Notes: a model not told the origin generated them from the sequence alone. Positions 34,541-47,582 are shown, numbered from the stretch's first letter. The stretch: 64,000 nucleotides of DNA from Oegoconia quadripuncta (GCA_949316235.1 OX438760.1:4590501-4654500); one strand, 5' to 3'. Numbers and translations are program-made.

Positions 34541-35559
34541 CATATAGTTAGCCTAGGGCTGTTTCAACTCAAAATCAGGCAGAGAGTATATATACCCAAG
34601 TCAACTTGGAGAACATTTTCGTATGTATTAGGTCCTTACCTATGAAATTGGCGTTTTGTATGAAGAATTTCATTATGACTGTTTTCTCCATACAAACATT
34701 TTTGATTTTTTTTTGGGAACGGCAAATCCAAATTTAGTTAAACTCTGTGTGTATTATCGGATAACATTAAGTTAAGTATAGGCAGCGTTAATTTTTAAAA
34801 GTAACCGCTTTATAAAAGTTTCAGCGAATCTAAGAAATGATTATGGGAAGCACATGAAAAGAGCTCTGTTCAAATTTTTTTTATTATGTGATTTAGCCCA
34901 GAAATTTAAAATTATTTAATGTGAAACCTTGAAATAATATCCATTTTCCAAATAATAAACAAATTTGGATATAGCTTTGAAAATCGCAGGAAATGGTACA
35001 TATGATTAACGAAAGATAAAAAACTCCAATTTCATAGGTAAAGACCCAATATTTATCCACAGCCTAAACGCCTCAGCCGAAATGGACAAGTGCGGTATCG
35101 TTACATTCGTACAAGTCCCGGGAGTGTGATAGTGTGTATTACGTTATGATAAATCTAATATAGCTGATGATAATGATAGGTTTCGACGAAAGAAATTCAA
35201 AAACACGTATTTATATTAAAAAAAAATATAAAAACCATACTACGGTCATTAAACCAACTTGTTAAGAATTCAGGAATTCTTACCTTACAAAGATATTTTT
35301 GTGTTTGCTTCGAGTACTAAGCTGTATTAAAGTGTTACAATGGTAGCACTGTTCATACAGTTTTAATTCGAGTTTGACAGTTAGCTTTGGCGTTCGGACT
35401 TAACGTTTCCACTGTCCGGTCGGTTTCGGTTAGGCTTGAACTATACACATTCATCCCTATACACACAACACTGTACACCACCAATATGTGTAGTGGCGAA
35501 GAGAGAAGTCTGGAGCCCCACTGAGAGGAATATAACAATCCAACCAACTCTTCATAATA
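34541..35559. other. No gene seen
   Basis: Unassigned; a phrase near gatttcataggtaaagaccc recurs in inverted form around 34636, hinting at another fold-back structure (34630-35045). Confidence 0.3.
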
Positions 35560-35722
35560 ACGGGTTAGCTTAGCACTTGACCTCAATCACACCTGATCTA
35601 AAGTGAAAATGAGGGCGAAGGTGGAAGCGTACTGACCCGGAAATCCCATCTTATTAGGGGGACTGGCAATCTTATCTGTGACAACCGGAACACAGCAATG
35701 CTATTAATATTGCTATTTGGCA
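35560..35722 (-). repeat. SINE-A copy 10, 3' half only
   Basis: From aacgggttagcttagcac to ttgctatttggc on the minus strand; the head is missing. Confidence 0.75.
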
Positions 35723-36012
35723 ATATTACCTAAAAGGAACTGCATAGAGGCACCTGATTCCGGCCTAAAACAATTAAGTTTTTTGTCTTGTTTTTTGATT
35801 TTTTAACCGGCTTAAAGAATGAGGAGCTGCTCAATTCGGCCGTTTATGTCAAAACCAAAGTCAAAGTAAAACATGCTTTATTTTGTAAGTGCAGAAGGTA
35901 CACTTAAAATAGTCAATTTTAGATTTTTTTTACACTACTGCTGTTCAAAATGCAATTTTCCCCTGAGAAGGACAAGCAAGAAACTCGAAGGGTTACTCTT
36001 TTAAAACAGGTT

Positions 36013-36282
36013 TCATCATCATCAGCCCGTAAACATCCCACTACAGAGTTTGAGCCATAGTCCACCACGCTGGCCCAATGCGGGTTGGGGACTGCACATG
36101 CTCTTGAATTTTTATTTCTCAGGCGTGCAGGTATCCTCACGATGTTTTCCTTCACCGTTTAAGAGCAGTCGGATAAATGCACAAAAGTAATTAAATTAAA
36201 TTTAAAAACTCAATGGTACATGGCCTGCGTGGGAATCGAACCCGGACCTCCCAAATTGGAAGCTACCGACGCTACAAATACG
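36013..36282 (-). repeat. SINE-C copy (third tRNA-headed family)
   Basis: On the minus strand gttcgattcccacgcaggcc supplies a B box. The block ggtatcctcacgatgttttc and the terminal ccaccacgctggcccaatgc are familiar from lepidopteran SINEs. A short relative of the terminal block is at about 29398-29430. Confidence 0.65.
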
Positions 36283-37150
36283 AACGCAAAAAAAACAGGT
36301 TTATATATTACAAAAAGGTGCAATAATATTTCATTATTATATTATTCTCAAAATATTCTCAATTTCTTCTTTTAATTAAGATTTACACGTCTCTTTTACG
36401 TAACCCAGTAAAATCGTGGCAAATAAAAGATATGTCCGAAATAGGTTACAAACTTTAAAAAGCTTCTAAAGGAGTAAACACACAACTACTCCTACTTAAA
36501 TAAGCCGTACACTGGAGGCCACCTTAAACGAATCACTTTAATTGAAGAAGCCGGCTAATACGGTATAATTAATTCGAGACTCTTATCTAGAGCTCGCTGT
36601 TTGTCAGCACTTTATGTTACACTCGGTGGCATTTGAAGTGATATAGCTTTGTTAATTTTTAGTAATATAGGCCTAAACTGATATTTTTACTGACTTCAAA
36701 AAGAGGAAGTTATCGTTGCTATTGTTTTAAATACGATAAAGTAGGTACCTCCGTCATGTCTTAATCGTTTCTGACGATCCTTTTTTTTTGTTTAAAGGGC
36801 TATCTCATAATGTACTCCAAATTCTTTTCAAGTCGTCTTTTCATTTTGCGACACAAGTTTTAAATTTCAAAATAAATCTAGAACCGTGGTTCGATGACCA
36901 ATCATATCAGCGGATTTGTCATAATTGGAGCTCAACATGATTATTTGGTGAGTGATTCGTACAAGAACATGTATGTCATGAGAATTCAACCGAATGGGCA
37001 CTAGTAAGGGAAATGGCGGGCGGTACATAAAGCTATATATAAGATAAATAAAAAATGATTATTTTTTTTTAAATGAGCTCTCATTAAATTTGCCGTATGT
37101 CATTACTTCTCACAATTCGTTCCTTATTAGCGACACTATCGAATGGTGTA

Positions 37151-37345
37151 ATACAGGATGTGTTTTTTTTTTTTAAATCAACGGGTTCGATTCCTGGCTA
37201 GGAATATTAATTTTTCAAAAATCGAATGATGGCGTTTTAGTTATCATCAAAATCGAGCCCGAGGCTCCTTTGAGTACTTTTCGCTATTCCTCATAGTCTA
37301 GGATTTGGCCATTCAGGCCCACTTAAAAAATTCACCTTGTATACA
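37151..37345. mobile_element. Possible MITE with tacagg..tgaatttttt ends
   Basis: The left end, aatacaggatgtgtttttt, is roughly complementary to the right end, aaaaaattcaccttgtatac, which resembles the ends of the element at 24583-25738. The interior is not recognised. Confidence 0.35.
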
Positions 37346-37346
37346 T

Positions 37347-37381
37347 ATATATTAATTATATTAATTATATTAATTATATTA
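37347..37381. repeat. Tandem ttaattatat decamer-like repeat
   Basis: Three to four units of attaattat. Confidence 0.75.
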
Positions 37382-38084
37382 ATAAATAGTGATTTATGTA
37401 TAAATTCAATATATAAATTCACACCCGTCAGGTCACGGTCTCATCAACGACGTTTGTATGTCCAGTCTTCTTCCGTCTCTGTCATAGTTTGACTAAATCT
37501 ATCCAGCATCAACCAAGTCCAAAAACTCAGTAACAGGCACTATAAGCCATTATTATTGATAGTGTTTGTTTCTTTAATTCATATGTCTGTCTGTCTAATT
37601 GTGTTCTGAATTTTGTATTTATGTGTCTTTATTTCTCGTTATAACGCATATATTACTAAACTTCTAAACTTTATCCTACATTTTTGATTCACTGACCTAC
37701 TCCTGCATGAGGATCCTAAACATCGAGTCCAGTTTTGTTAGGCGTTTTTCACAAAATCCTTAACTACTTCCTTGTATTTTGTTTGTTAAAATAATGGTGC
37801 GATGTTGTATCACATAAAACTCTTAACAATTATGAAATGTAACATTTTATTGTGTTTGCCGCTTCTTACCACCAAATTGCGTAACTTAAGAAAATAAACA
37901 TAATAATTTGATTTGGTGGCTTCCAACAATATATGGCACGAAACATCGCAATCGATGACCAAATGTCAAAGTTGTAAAAGTATGCGATATGCGAGAATTA
38001 CCAAGTTATGCGAACCCAGTACACTACAAATTTAATACCGCACAACCTGCCTATTTCAAATGTATCGTCCTTATACCCAAGGAT

Positions 38085-38240
38085 TGCCTAAAAGAGATGG
38101 TTTTTAGTAACAAGGTCGCCAAATTGTAAGTTCTATAAAAGAAGTGTAAGAGCATAAAAAAAATCTATTCTTACCTATTTTAGCAAATGTATTTACTTTC
38201 TGTAGTGCATTACAGTGTATTTGTATTGTATTGTACAAAT
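38085..38240 (+). repeat. CR1/Daphne-like LINE 3' UTR fragment
   Basis: Shares the tgcctaaaagagatggtttttag and caaggtcgcc motifs with the LINE 3' UTR at 1800-1850, and ends in tgtatttgtattgtattgta, an (ATTGT)-type tail. Confidence 0.55.
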
Positions 38241-40017
38241 TTTATTAGACTACTAACTTCTAAAATAACAACAAATATCAAACCATTGATAACCACAAAA
38301 TAGTATATTAATAAAAAAAATCCTTATCCATTTTCTTGCCACGATATGTATTTCACACGAAGTCTCGTCGCGCCACTCTTTGTTTCCTTAGCTCCATAAT
38401 TGCATCCTTCATTTGAGCTTGCAGTGTTTTCTAGAGCTCTCACTGCTGGGTATTCAGAAAATAAAATTGTCTTTGCTGAGAGAGGGTTGAAATAATGTTA
38501 GCTTTATTAGATGGTAGAGTATATGCTGGCTGTACAAACATAATGCAAAGGGTGATTAGAATTTCTCCATTATGCATCAGTAAAGCTATTGAACTCTGAA
38601 TGTGAACATCAAATCGTTTATTGGGATTCCGTAGTCAAACTATAGGAAACTCTTAGATTTTTTATGTCACAACTGTTTTATTCGTACACTATAATAGTGA
38701 TACGAGTATTAAGCTGAAATTTGGCATAGTTTATATTTATAAAATCTTCCTAGTTGGGACTCCACCTCTCACTAGGAGTATTACACGAATTCCTGTCACA
38801 ATAATTATTAAACCAACTTTACTGACCTACTTCCCTATTTGATTTTAGGGACTCCTAACCCATTTCACTTGGTATCTGATTCTGATCCTTTTGTTATCAA
38901 ACATCAATAGTTTTTGCTTACCGAGTCACAAAAACAGACTATCAGGAGCAGACACTACAAAAATTATTAGTGTAATTTGTTGAATGCTAAGGGATGTGTA
39001 TCTCTGTATAGTACAAAGAAATTTAAGAGTATAAAACAAATTCGCTATCTGTTTGTACACTTGCGTGAAAAACACTTGCACAAAAGTCACTTACATAAAA
39101 AACATTTGCCCGAAAAGACACTGGCATTCAGGGCTCTTACAAAAATATCTAACATAGCTTTGCTTCCCGCCTTAGCCTTCTGAACCTATATTATGGGAGT
39201 AGTTTCTGCTCCAACCCATATTGCTCCCTTGCTGCGTCCATAGCGTCCCTTTTACTATACTATTATTCGACAGAAGTTACTCAGAGTGTTTTTTGCACGA
39301 CAAAATGTCTTCACGCTAATGTCTTTTCGCGCAAGTGTCTTTCGCGCCAGTATCCTGATACCAGCATATAAACTGCAGATATCACAAATTGTCCCACAAA
39401 ACTGACATAATACGCCCTCAAGTTCGAAATCACTCCTCAACATATATCACATGAATTATTACCTACATCCGTACGTACGAAGTTGTTTCGAGATGGGGTG
39501 CTTTGTCTCCAGGCCCCATTGTCTTGATCCTTAGTGGGTGGAATCTTAACAAGAGATGGTGATATGGTTAGTCTAATTTCATAATTGCTGTAAATTGTTT
39601 AAACGTGAAACATTCTATCTTAGTCTTTAGGGTTGGCAAAGCATCGACAGCATTTTACAAATCATTTTTAAAACTTAGGGATTAATAAAGATCTCATGCA
39701 TGAGCAATTCCTCTGATAACCATTTCCTTCAGATCGAAAGCGATTTTTCTCATTGATCACGGTTTTGAATTAAAATCGCGGGTTTGCTACATGACTTCGA
39801 CAAATAAAACAATTCATTTCCTAACATATTTGGTGCTATATTGAAGACAATAACGTATGCCACAAAAATGTGAATCACGCCTTTTAGGCCTGCAATACTT
39901 CAAATGTTGCCGCGTTCGAGCGTGCCACGATGCGAACCAATCTTGGTCGGTTTTTGGGGACGTGCTCCAAAAATATCTGAATCTGTCTTCAGGCAACACT
40001 ACGAAAACACTGTTATA
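38241..40017. other. No gene recognised
   Basis: Two opposed patches of a gcgaaaagacacttgc-type short repeat occur at 39063-39125 (plus) and 39285-39355 (minus); the rest is unassigned. Confidence 0.35.
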
Positions 40018-40108
40018 TTCCGGCTGTTTCAGATAAGATAGCCAGTCCCCGAAATAAGTTGTGGTTTGCGGGTGAGCGGTCTCCACCTTTCGGTTTCATC
40101 TTCACTTC
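40018..40108 (+). repeat. SINE-A fragment
   Basis: Diverged 90-bp piece around gataagatagccagtccccg and catcttcactt. Confidence 0.55.
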
Positions 40109-40641
40109 GCTGATTTCTTTTGTAAAATGGCTATACCGATTTCCATCAAGCATGGCTAACAATCATGCTACAACTGTCAGCTTTCAAACAAATTTAGGAT
40201 CTTAAATTCCAATACCGTATAATATATAGGTACCAAGTTTCATACTACATAGCAATATTATATTATATCAACGACGTTACGTAAGAGAAAGCTTAGAGGA
40301 TGTTTTGCACAATGGCTGCTTATCTTTGGCATTGTTTACTTGGAGAGACCCATTTGTCTTTGCATGTGCTTCAGATGTTTGGAGCCGTGACCAGGATTAA
40401 TATTTATAAATTTTATAGAAATGATTTGGACTTTGTTTTGCTTGTGACTTATAAATCTTTAAATAGTATGATATGATAGTAGTATATGACGATTGAAGTT
40501 AGCAAACCGCAAACTTTTCACTTAGATTTTTACATGCCACCATAATGGAGAAAGTGAGCTGTTTATTTACCAATAAACACAGAATCTAAGCTGTAAGACG
40601 CCTACAAAATCCTGTAAAGGTTTGTATATAGTCATTTTATT

Positions 40642-40920
40642 TTGACTGTAGAAACGGTTTACCACATTCTTCCTTGCAAAAGTAACGATTTAGCTATAGA
40701 TGATGCAGGCGATTCCAGTAAACGCCCATTCACGCTAGACTTGAAGATTGCAAGATTCGACGAACAGCCATGCCGGCAGGGAATTCCATACTTTAGCAGC
40801 CCGGATTATGAAGAATCAAGCGAAACGCTTAATGAGAGGAATGAAACCCTCCCGGCGGCTAGTAATCCGTAGATGGAAAGGCCATGGTAGAACAATTTCT
40901 TGCAATTCCGACGTTCACTC
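40642..40920 (+). other. Unrecognised GC-richer island
   Basis: Two overlapping frames (76 and 92 codons) are open. The phrase cccggcggctagtaatccgt with agatggaaaggccatgg looks like part of a dispersed lepidopteran repeat, so I do not call a gene. Confidence 0.3.
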
Positions 40921-40949
40921 TATTCATCACCATATAATAAATCGGTCAT

Positions 40950-41142
40950 ATCTAACTTCTAAAGCGAAAGTTTGGATGTTTGTTTGTTTGTTGTTCAATC
41001 ACGGCGAAATTGATGAATTTGGATGAAATTTGGTACATAGATGGATTAAGACAGGGTATTTTTTATCCCGTTACAGTGAGTAGTTCCCGCGGGATAAAGA
41101 AATTTAACATCCGTGATAAAGTTATTCCATGCCGGCGAAGCT
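40950..41142 (-). repeat. SINE/RTE-related repeat, truncated
   Basis: cgaaagtttggatgtttgtt through gttattccatgccggcgaagc on the minus strand; the last part of the family end is missing. Confidence 0.6.
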
Positions 41143-41365
41143 ATTACATAAATTGAAACAAAAAAACCGCCGGAAAATTCTACATAATAATATCGTCCAG
41201 GTTTAAAAAATAACTGTGTAAAAAGTTAAATGTCAGTTTAATTTTAAATATTGAGAAAACCCCACTCAAATTCGACCACGCATTATTGAGATACATGCGG
41301 ACAAAGACTGGACACAAACCCACAACGCCATCAAACACATTTTCGTCGAGGGTTAAAAACATTGA

Positions 41366-41883
41366 TAAGCCGGCGACCTTACGACGGCTTATTCACAACG
41401 TTTCCGCATGAAATCCGAGAAGTAAAGGTAGTAAAGAATCATGAACATCCATGAATAATTATAAAATTTGTCATTTCCAAAACAAGCGTGGGACCGCGAA
41501 TACACATAATAATTATGATAAATTAGGGTCCTAATTACAAAATCACTATCTATCGCAGCTTACGGGTGACCCTATTAGGCCCCTTTTTGCTCACACAGGG
41601 TTGATACGAGATGACAAATGATGTTAAGGTGAAAGCGGTCCGTGACGGAACGCCGACTTAAATCTTAATCCTAATATTTAAGTAATAAGCGTTAGCGATG
41701 GCACAATAAACGACTTAAATATGCAACTGTGAAACTCGTTACTGTGAAAACTTTACAGCGATATACCCTCGAAACAGCCTCGAAATAACATTACGTCTAT
41801 GTACGTTATCAAGAAACGTTAAACTGATGCACTTAACTGAGGTGTAATAAACATTAAATATTTTGAGATTTTCAGTATCTACC
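41366..41883. other. No gene seen
   Basis: AT-rich, unassigned. Confidence 0.35.
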
Positions 41884-41962
41884 CACTTGTTGTTTACACT
41901 GTCTTACTTGCTATTTACACTGTTCCACTTGCAATTTACACCGCTCCACTTGTAATTTACAA
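41884..41962. repeat. ~21-bp minisatellite, four units
   Basis: Units of the form ccacttgcaatttacaccgc; followed by (GAAA)n at 41966-41980. A single unit recurs at 43270-43290. Confidence 0.75.
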
Positions 41963-42337
41963 AAAGAAAGAAAGAAAGAAAATAGTTCACCACAAGTAGG
42001 CACACACTAAATGTACAAAACAAATTAACGTATAAAACATTAGAAAGAACAATTTACAAAATGTATAAAGATAAACAACAAATTCTGTGTTCCACTGTGG
42101 CAAAGAGAAGTGGGACACAGCTTTATAGCTTCAAGAATTGGGTGCTGTTCTTCCGTCCCACCCTGGGAGAGGAAAGCCAAGTGTAAAAAGAGTAATAAGT
42201 AATATGTGCTTGTTATGTAGCAGGAATGTAATGTAATTATGAATAGAGGAGTGCAGTGTGTGAAAGTGAGAAAAAAGATAATACATAAATATTTATAATA
42301 CGAGTATGTATAACATAGATGCTGACTACACTTTAAA

Positions 42338-42653
42338 CGCCTTCATGGCTCAATGTAAACAGCATTGGGTTTACGATTCGATCCTCAGCGGGGTACATAT
42401 TTAAGTACTCGGTTTGGTTAGTGGTAGTGCATTTTAAATGTCCGCCTGGCTAGCTACCACCATCTTATCTAAATCTGCCGCCAAGCCGCAAAGTTAATAG
42501 CATTGTTGTGTTCCGGTTGTCAGACATAAGATAACCATTCCCCCAAATGTGTTGGGGTTTCTGGGTCAGTACGCCGCCACCTTCGACATCATCTTCACTT
42601 AACATAAGGTGTGACTGATGTCAAGTACGAACCCGTCGGGCATAAAAAAAAAG
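42338..42653 (+). repeat. SINE-A copy 11
   Basis: Nearly full length, plus strand, with a short deletion just before the B box (gtttacgattcgatcctcag). Confidence 0.84.
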
Positions 42654-42779
42654 AAGCTGTATAGTTACTGTTATTAAATCATTACACAAATGGTATGGTG
42701 GTCCATAACAACAAACATAAACTCTAACGCGTTTTGAGCGGTAGCTACTTTTGATGAATGACAAGTCCGTGTTAAATCC

Positions 42780-43138
42780 TCTCTTTAAGTATTTCCTTAT
42801 TTATACATATACATATTTATTTATATGTATTATTAGTATGTAGGTATATATTTTATTAAGGTATAGTTGTATGTATGTATATGTATTATTATATATTATT
42901 CTTATTACTTTTATATATATATAATATATATTTGTTAGTGTGTAGTGTAGGTGTTTGCTTTGCTTTAGTTTGAATTTGCTGTAATTTGTATACGCCCAAT
43001 CTGCTGTTTTCTAACTAACCCTATGGTTGACTGGAAAAAATCTCTCTTTGGGATAAGTCCGCCGTTGTACTCAATTTATGTATCAATGCAAAATTAATGT
43101 ATTGCCTTTTTGTACAATAAAGCGTTTACAAACAAACA
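42780..43138 (+). repeat. CR1/Daphne-like LINE 3' UTR fragment
   Basis: AT-rich with TATA-type runs, then a block near 43014-43065 (ctggaaaaaatctctctttg, gataagtccgccg) matching the LINE 3' UTR at 1800-1850, and gtacaataaagcg followed by (ACAA)n. Confidence 0.5.
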
Positions 43139-43417
43139 AACAAAGACTACAGCATCAGTTTCGAAGTATTATATTAAATCTTTTTGTTCCTCCAAAAGAT
43201 ATTTTTTATAATGTGTCTTGACGGTATATTTCGATAGTGGCCTTCGTAATGGTGGTGGGAGATTATTTACTCAGCTCCACTTGCAATTTACACCCCTATT
43301 TGTAGTTCCTTCCCCACCTGCTCTAACAAAGCGCAAGTATCCGTGGGAGGCTGGAGCAAGTAGGTATTGTAAATTTCTGTAAGGATCTCGTACCAATTGA
43401 CCAATGAGAAAACGTCA

Positions 43418-43697
43418 AAGGACATCATCCATTTTGGTCCAAAATCAAAAGTGCCGGCCAAAAAAAAAAGTGCTGTATTCTGATAGAACACGTCGGCCTT
43501 AGCATTTGTTTATATAACACCAAAGCTGTAGCACCACTATTAGAGGTGCTATAAGCTTTGGTGCCATAAGACGAAATGATGATGAAATGTCACATTTTTA
43601 ACATAAATACCTGTTCTATCAGAATACAGCACTTTTTTTTTTGGCCGGCACTTTTGACTTTGGACCAAAAATGTATGAAACGTGGATGATGTCCTTT
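43418..43697. mobile_element. Fold-back MITE with an internal hairpin
   Basis: Arms about 43418-43490 and 43612-43697 are reverse complements (gtgccggcc, poly(A)/(T) run, gtgctgtattctgatagaac), with a 10-bp insertion in the right arm. The spacer contains a second hairpin at 43518-43563 built on caccaaagct and agctttggtg. Confidence 0.75.
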
Positions 43698-43855
43698 CCA
43701 AGCGAGCAATGAGCCAACCAATCATACGTCAGAACGCAATCGATGATTATATTCTCAGCTAGTGACGACGATAAATAAATTGCTTGCTTGTGTGTCGCCA
43801 TTTTATTTATCGGGATAACTAAATTTCTTGATTCACTCGTGCTTACTGCCCATAA

Positions 43856-43945
43856 CTCACTCATGGCGCAATCGCAGTCGCTATCCGTTTTTCGATTAGC
43901 GAAGTGTCTGGGGAGATCAGTCCTTGGATGAGTGGCCATTACAGC
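43856..43945 (+). repeat. 5S-rRNA-derived SINE, copy 3
   Basis: cactcatggcgcaatcgcag, then agatcagtccttggatgagt and ggcc; diverged, ending in a T run. Confidence 0.55.
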
Positions 43946-44050
43946 AATTTTTTTTCTAAAGCAATTATATAGTAGGTATCGTTAGTTTTCAACAGAAGGG
44001 GGCCTGCAGAAACTACTAGAAAACTCTGACTGTAAGGTAGACACCAATCT

Positions 44051-44346
44051 AACTTGATGTTCATGATGATGAGGCCTAAGTTGGAAAGCGTACTGACCCG
44101 GAAACCCCATCTTATTTGGGGACTGGCAATCTTATCTCTGACAACCGGAACACAACAATGCTGTTAACATTATTTTTTGGCGGCAGACTTAGACAAGATG
44201 GTGATTAGCTAGGCAGGCGGAAATTTAAAATACCCTACCACCAACTAAACCGAGTAGGTACTAAACCTTTATCCCGCTGGGGATCGAACCGGCGACCTCA
44301 GATTTATAAACCCTATGTTGTTTACATTGAGCCACGGAGGCGGTTA
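44051..44346 (-). repeat. SINE-A copy 12
   Basis: Minus strand with intact head (gagccacggaggcgg) and diverged tail (ttgatgttcatgatgatgag). Confidence 0.8.
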
Positions 44347-44347
44347 T

Positions 44348-44553
44348 ATAATAACTAATACTATAAATGCGAAAGTTTGGATGTTTATTTGTTTGTTGCT
44401 CAACCACAGCGAAACGCATGAACGGATTTAGATAAAATTTGGCTAATAGGTTGAAAATACCCTGGATTATACCATAGGATAGATAAATTAAACATATCCG
44501 CGATAAAGTTAGTCCACACAGGCGAAGCTGCGGGTGGAAAGCTAGTCTGACAT
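44348..44553 (-). repeat. SINE/RTE-related repeat
   Basis: ctataaatgcgaaagtttgg through gctgcgggtggaaagctagt, minus strand, directly abutting SINE-A copy 12. Confidence 0.62.
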
Positions 44554-45060
44554 AAATGCATAGATATTCATTATGGTCCATACCTTCTCCAGTAAGAGGA
44601 GCTTGTGCTCCATCGGCAGGTACCCATCTGTAAGGTTGGTAAGGTTGATGATGACTTCTCCCAATCTCCCATAGATAAAATCGATTTCTTCGATTTCAAA
44701 AATAGGGATTACCGATTACCATAACCAGACTATTTCACAATTAATAATGAAATATAAAAACCTTATTTTTAAAAAGAGCAACCTTTCGAGTTTCTAGCTT
44801 GTTCTTCTCAGGGGGAAATTGCCTTTTAAAAAAGCAGTAGCTTTAAAAATGTAAAATCTGACTATTTTAAGTGTACTGATTTTGAGTGATTGATGACAGC
44901 CACCCTTAGGACTAGGAAGAAATGCCTGTATGTAACTTCGTTATCTCTCCTCGTCCTTCACACATAAACACATGCGGGCATTGATCCTTGATGGCAGAAT
45001 AGATAATATGGTGGTGCTTTAATAGATCGGGAATTCTCTTCGTATTTTGGACGTACACAT

Positions 45061-45551
45061 TTGTCAAAGTCAAAGTAGTACATTTATTGAGAATCACAGG
45101 TAGCATTTGGTCTTAAAAACTCCTTAGAGCGCTATGAGGCGTACAATATGACAACATTTTAGCAGTTACAATTTACAAAAATTAACTTAATGTACCAATA
45201 CAATTCTTTATGTCAAATTAAATACATTGCATAAATGATCTTGTCATCTAAGAATTTTGTGTAAATTTTTGGACCAACAGATCATGAAGTTTCCTCTTAA
45301 ATACCGGTAAATCAGGCGCTTCCCTAATCAATTTTGGAATCATAAGTGTGAGGAATTCTGCAGTATACGCCTTTCGAGAATAAATTAGTTTTACAAGGGA
45401 GTAACATCATTTGATCACTAATTCTCTCACGACTATAAAATTTTAATTTATCTAAGTTAATTTAGCAGAAGTAGCACATTCGTAAATATACAAGCAAGGA
45501 AATGGCTGTATAAAGTTTCTTAAAATATGGCCTATAAGAATCATTATCAGA
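45061..45551. other. Probable old LINE 3' sequence, no gene
   Basis: gtcaaagtcaaagtagtaca and tttattgagaatcacaggta resemble minus-strand LINE 3' UTRs of Lepidoptera; no frame survives. Confidence 0.35.
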
Positions 45552-45691
45552 TTGTGGTAGCTAGACATTCGGACATTTAATATGCCCTACCAACCAAACC
45601 GAGTACTAAATATGTACCCCGCTGAGGATCGAACCCGCGACCTCCGAAACGTAAACCCAATGTTGTTTACATTGAGCCACAGAGGCGGTTA
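45552..45691 (-). repeat. SINE-A copy 13, head half only
   Basis: Minus-strand 5' half from tggtagctagacattcgg to gccacagaggcggtt. Confidence 0.78.
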
Positions 45692-46199
45692 TTATAATTA
45701 ATGTGTGATACAAAAATTATTTATACTCAACTACATTTAGAGTAAGTCAATATTTTCATTTCATAAATAAAAGATGATGAATGAATAAAAGATGATGAAT
45801 GAATAGAAGATGATGATGATAAAATATGTCCATTTCATTTCTTTTGTTGTAGCTACTGTTTGTACCTGACTGATCTTGAAACATTTAGAAGTTGACATTC
45901 TGGAAATTAAAAATAAAATTTAAAAAATTGGTTACAGCAAATTTTTCTTAGTCTGAGAAAATTTGTTAAACCATGAACGAGAATGATGAATGATGAAAAA
46001 CTGAATGACTCAAGCCCTAATAAATATTTACAAAAGGCAATTATAACATTTCTGACTTGGATGATAATCAAGCATGGTCATATACACGGGGATATTCAGT
46101 CTACACAATATCATATTTTTCTTTCCTTTTTTTGCCGAATTACTTATTGTAACACAAAACTTACAAAAAGAGCATCGCTTGATTTCCTTGCTCTTTCTT

Positions 46200-46290
46200 C
46201 TCTATTATTATTATTAAGAGCCCATAGTGTCCCACTGCTGGGCAAAGGCCTCCCTCATCTGTTGCCCGTCGTTTTTGTTCTTGGCGAGCA
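46200..46290 (-). repeat. RTE-type LINE 3' tail fragment
   Basis: On the minus strand the segment reads REAFAQQWDTMGS followed by (TAA)n, the same ending as the RTE piece at 50.7-51.0 kb (EAFVQQW). Only this tail is present. Confidence 0.55.
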
Positions 46291-46809
46291 CAAGCCATCC
46301 CTATTAAAACTGTCAAGCTCGTCTCTCTATATGGAATGATAATCTTATCCTAACAAATTTTAATAAATCTTATTGACTATTGATCACAAAAAACACATAC
46401 CTATATTTCAATTTACTTATAAAAAAATTCTTGTATTGGTACTACAAAGACCTGATTTAAAACCCACCTAGCAGACCTCCAAGTGAAGACGAACATACCT
46501 ACCATCCGCTGAAATCAATCAAATCAATCAATCCGATGGTATCTCTGGTGTAAGGTAGTAGAAGAGTCAGTAGCAAGGGAGAGTAGACGCCGTTTTGTTA
46601 CCGTGTCGAAGTTACAAAGCAAGTAAATATGCGGTCTATTCCCTTCTTACTTGCACTGTGGCTAAAGGGATAATGATAGTCCCTTTCCAGCCGGACATCT
46701 GGCCTCGTAAGATGCAATTAGATAAAAACATGCCGACGTTAACGTCATCTCAAACTTGAGCTTATTTAGAATTTTGCTGCGGTTTTAAGAACTTAAGCTA
46801 AAGTGTGTT

Positions 46810-46929
46810 CAGGTATTCCACTAGAATGTAATACACTTGAAGGTTACAAGGAATCTGAAAATACTGAAAATACAGGTATTCCACTAGAATGTAATACACT
46901 TGAAGGTTACAAGGAATCTGAAAATACTG
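46810..46929 (+). repeat. Exact 57-bp direct repeat, period 63
   Basis: 46810-46866 is repeated at 46873-46929 without a visible mismatch (caggtattccactagaatgt and on to ctgaaaatactg). This is a recent tandem duplication. Confidence 0.9.
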
Positions 46930-47419
46930 TCAAATAATGTACCGTCGTCTGTCTGATAACCAATTGTGCCGTAACTCTGAATTGAAAATTTTGAAAATCC
47001 CCTATAAAACAAATACAAATATACAAAATAATTTATTCTCCAGAACATTAACAATAATGATATTGAGTTTTTTGGATTCTCCTAGAAGGTAAATTTAATA
47101 ATTCAGATGTGTCAAGAGCAACCACTTTTATATATCTTAGCTTTGTTCCGAAACAACAAATAAAAAAGTAAAACAAAGGTACGGCGTTAAGTTATAGTAA
47201 GTGTATGCATTTAATACATATATAGGGTCTAACGAAATTAACTCGACAAACTTTGGCAATTGCACGTACATGACAATAAAATAATATATTCATTAAACAA
47301 ACTGGCCTTAAAAATTTTGTTTCCGAGAAAAAAAATTAAATGTAAGTGCAAATGAAAATACACATTAACACACTTACTTCATTTCGAATGTACCTTGTTT
47401 TATCAATAAGAAAAAACAG

Positions 47420-47582
47420 GCAGCGTACCATTGATATGGAAGACGCCAAAGGGCAGGCGGGTGGCGGGACACAGGGCGCAACCAATCACAGCAAGACGCG
47501 GCGGCGCCGGGGCAAGCGCCGGAGGCGAGCGGCGAATGGTCGCCTTCGTGTCTTCAAAGATACCGCGACACGTGTTTGTTAG
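47420..47582 (+). CDS. Small Arg-rich basic ORF or terminal exon, unknown
   Basis: A short GC-rich coding-like island in AT-rich DNA. An ATG at 47436 opens 48 codons starting MEDAKGQAGGG, with the very basic run KTRRRRGKRRRR (a likely nuclear-localisation or nucleic-acid-binding segment), and ends VFKDTATRVC. A possible splice acceptor (aaaaaacag, AG at 47418-47419) lies just upstream, so it may instead be the last exon of a longer gene in the same frame. An AATAAA signal follows at 47647-47652, about 65 nt after the stop. I do not recognise the protein. The base-composition contrast and the poly(A) signal favour a real 3' end of a gene or a processed fragment. Confidence 0.4.

Noticed and set aside
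39063..39355. Terminal inverted repeats of a transposon
   Set aside because: The gcgaaaagacacttgc-type patches are opposed but imperfect and internally repetitive; no element boundaries or target duplication could be defined.
41884..41962. CRISPR-like array
   Set aside because: Adjacent ~21-bp units without distinct spacers form a minisatellite; nothing in the window has a prokaryotic character.
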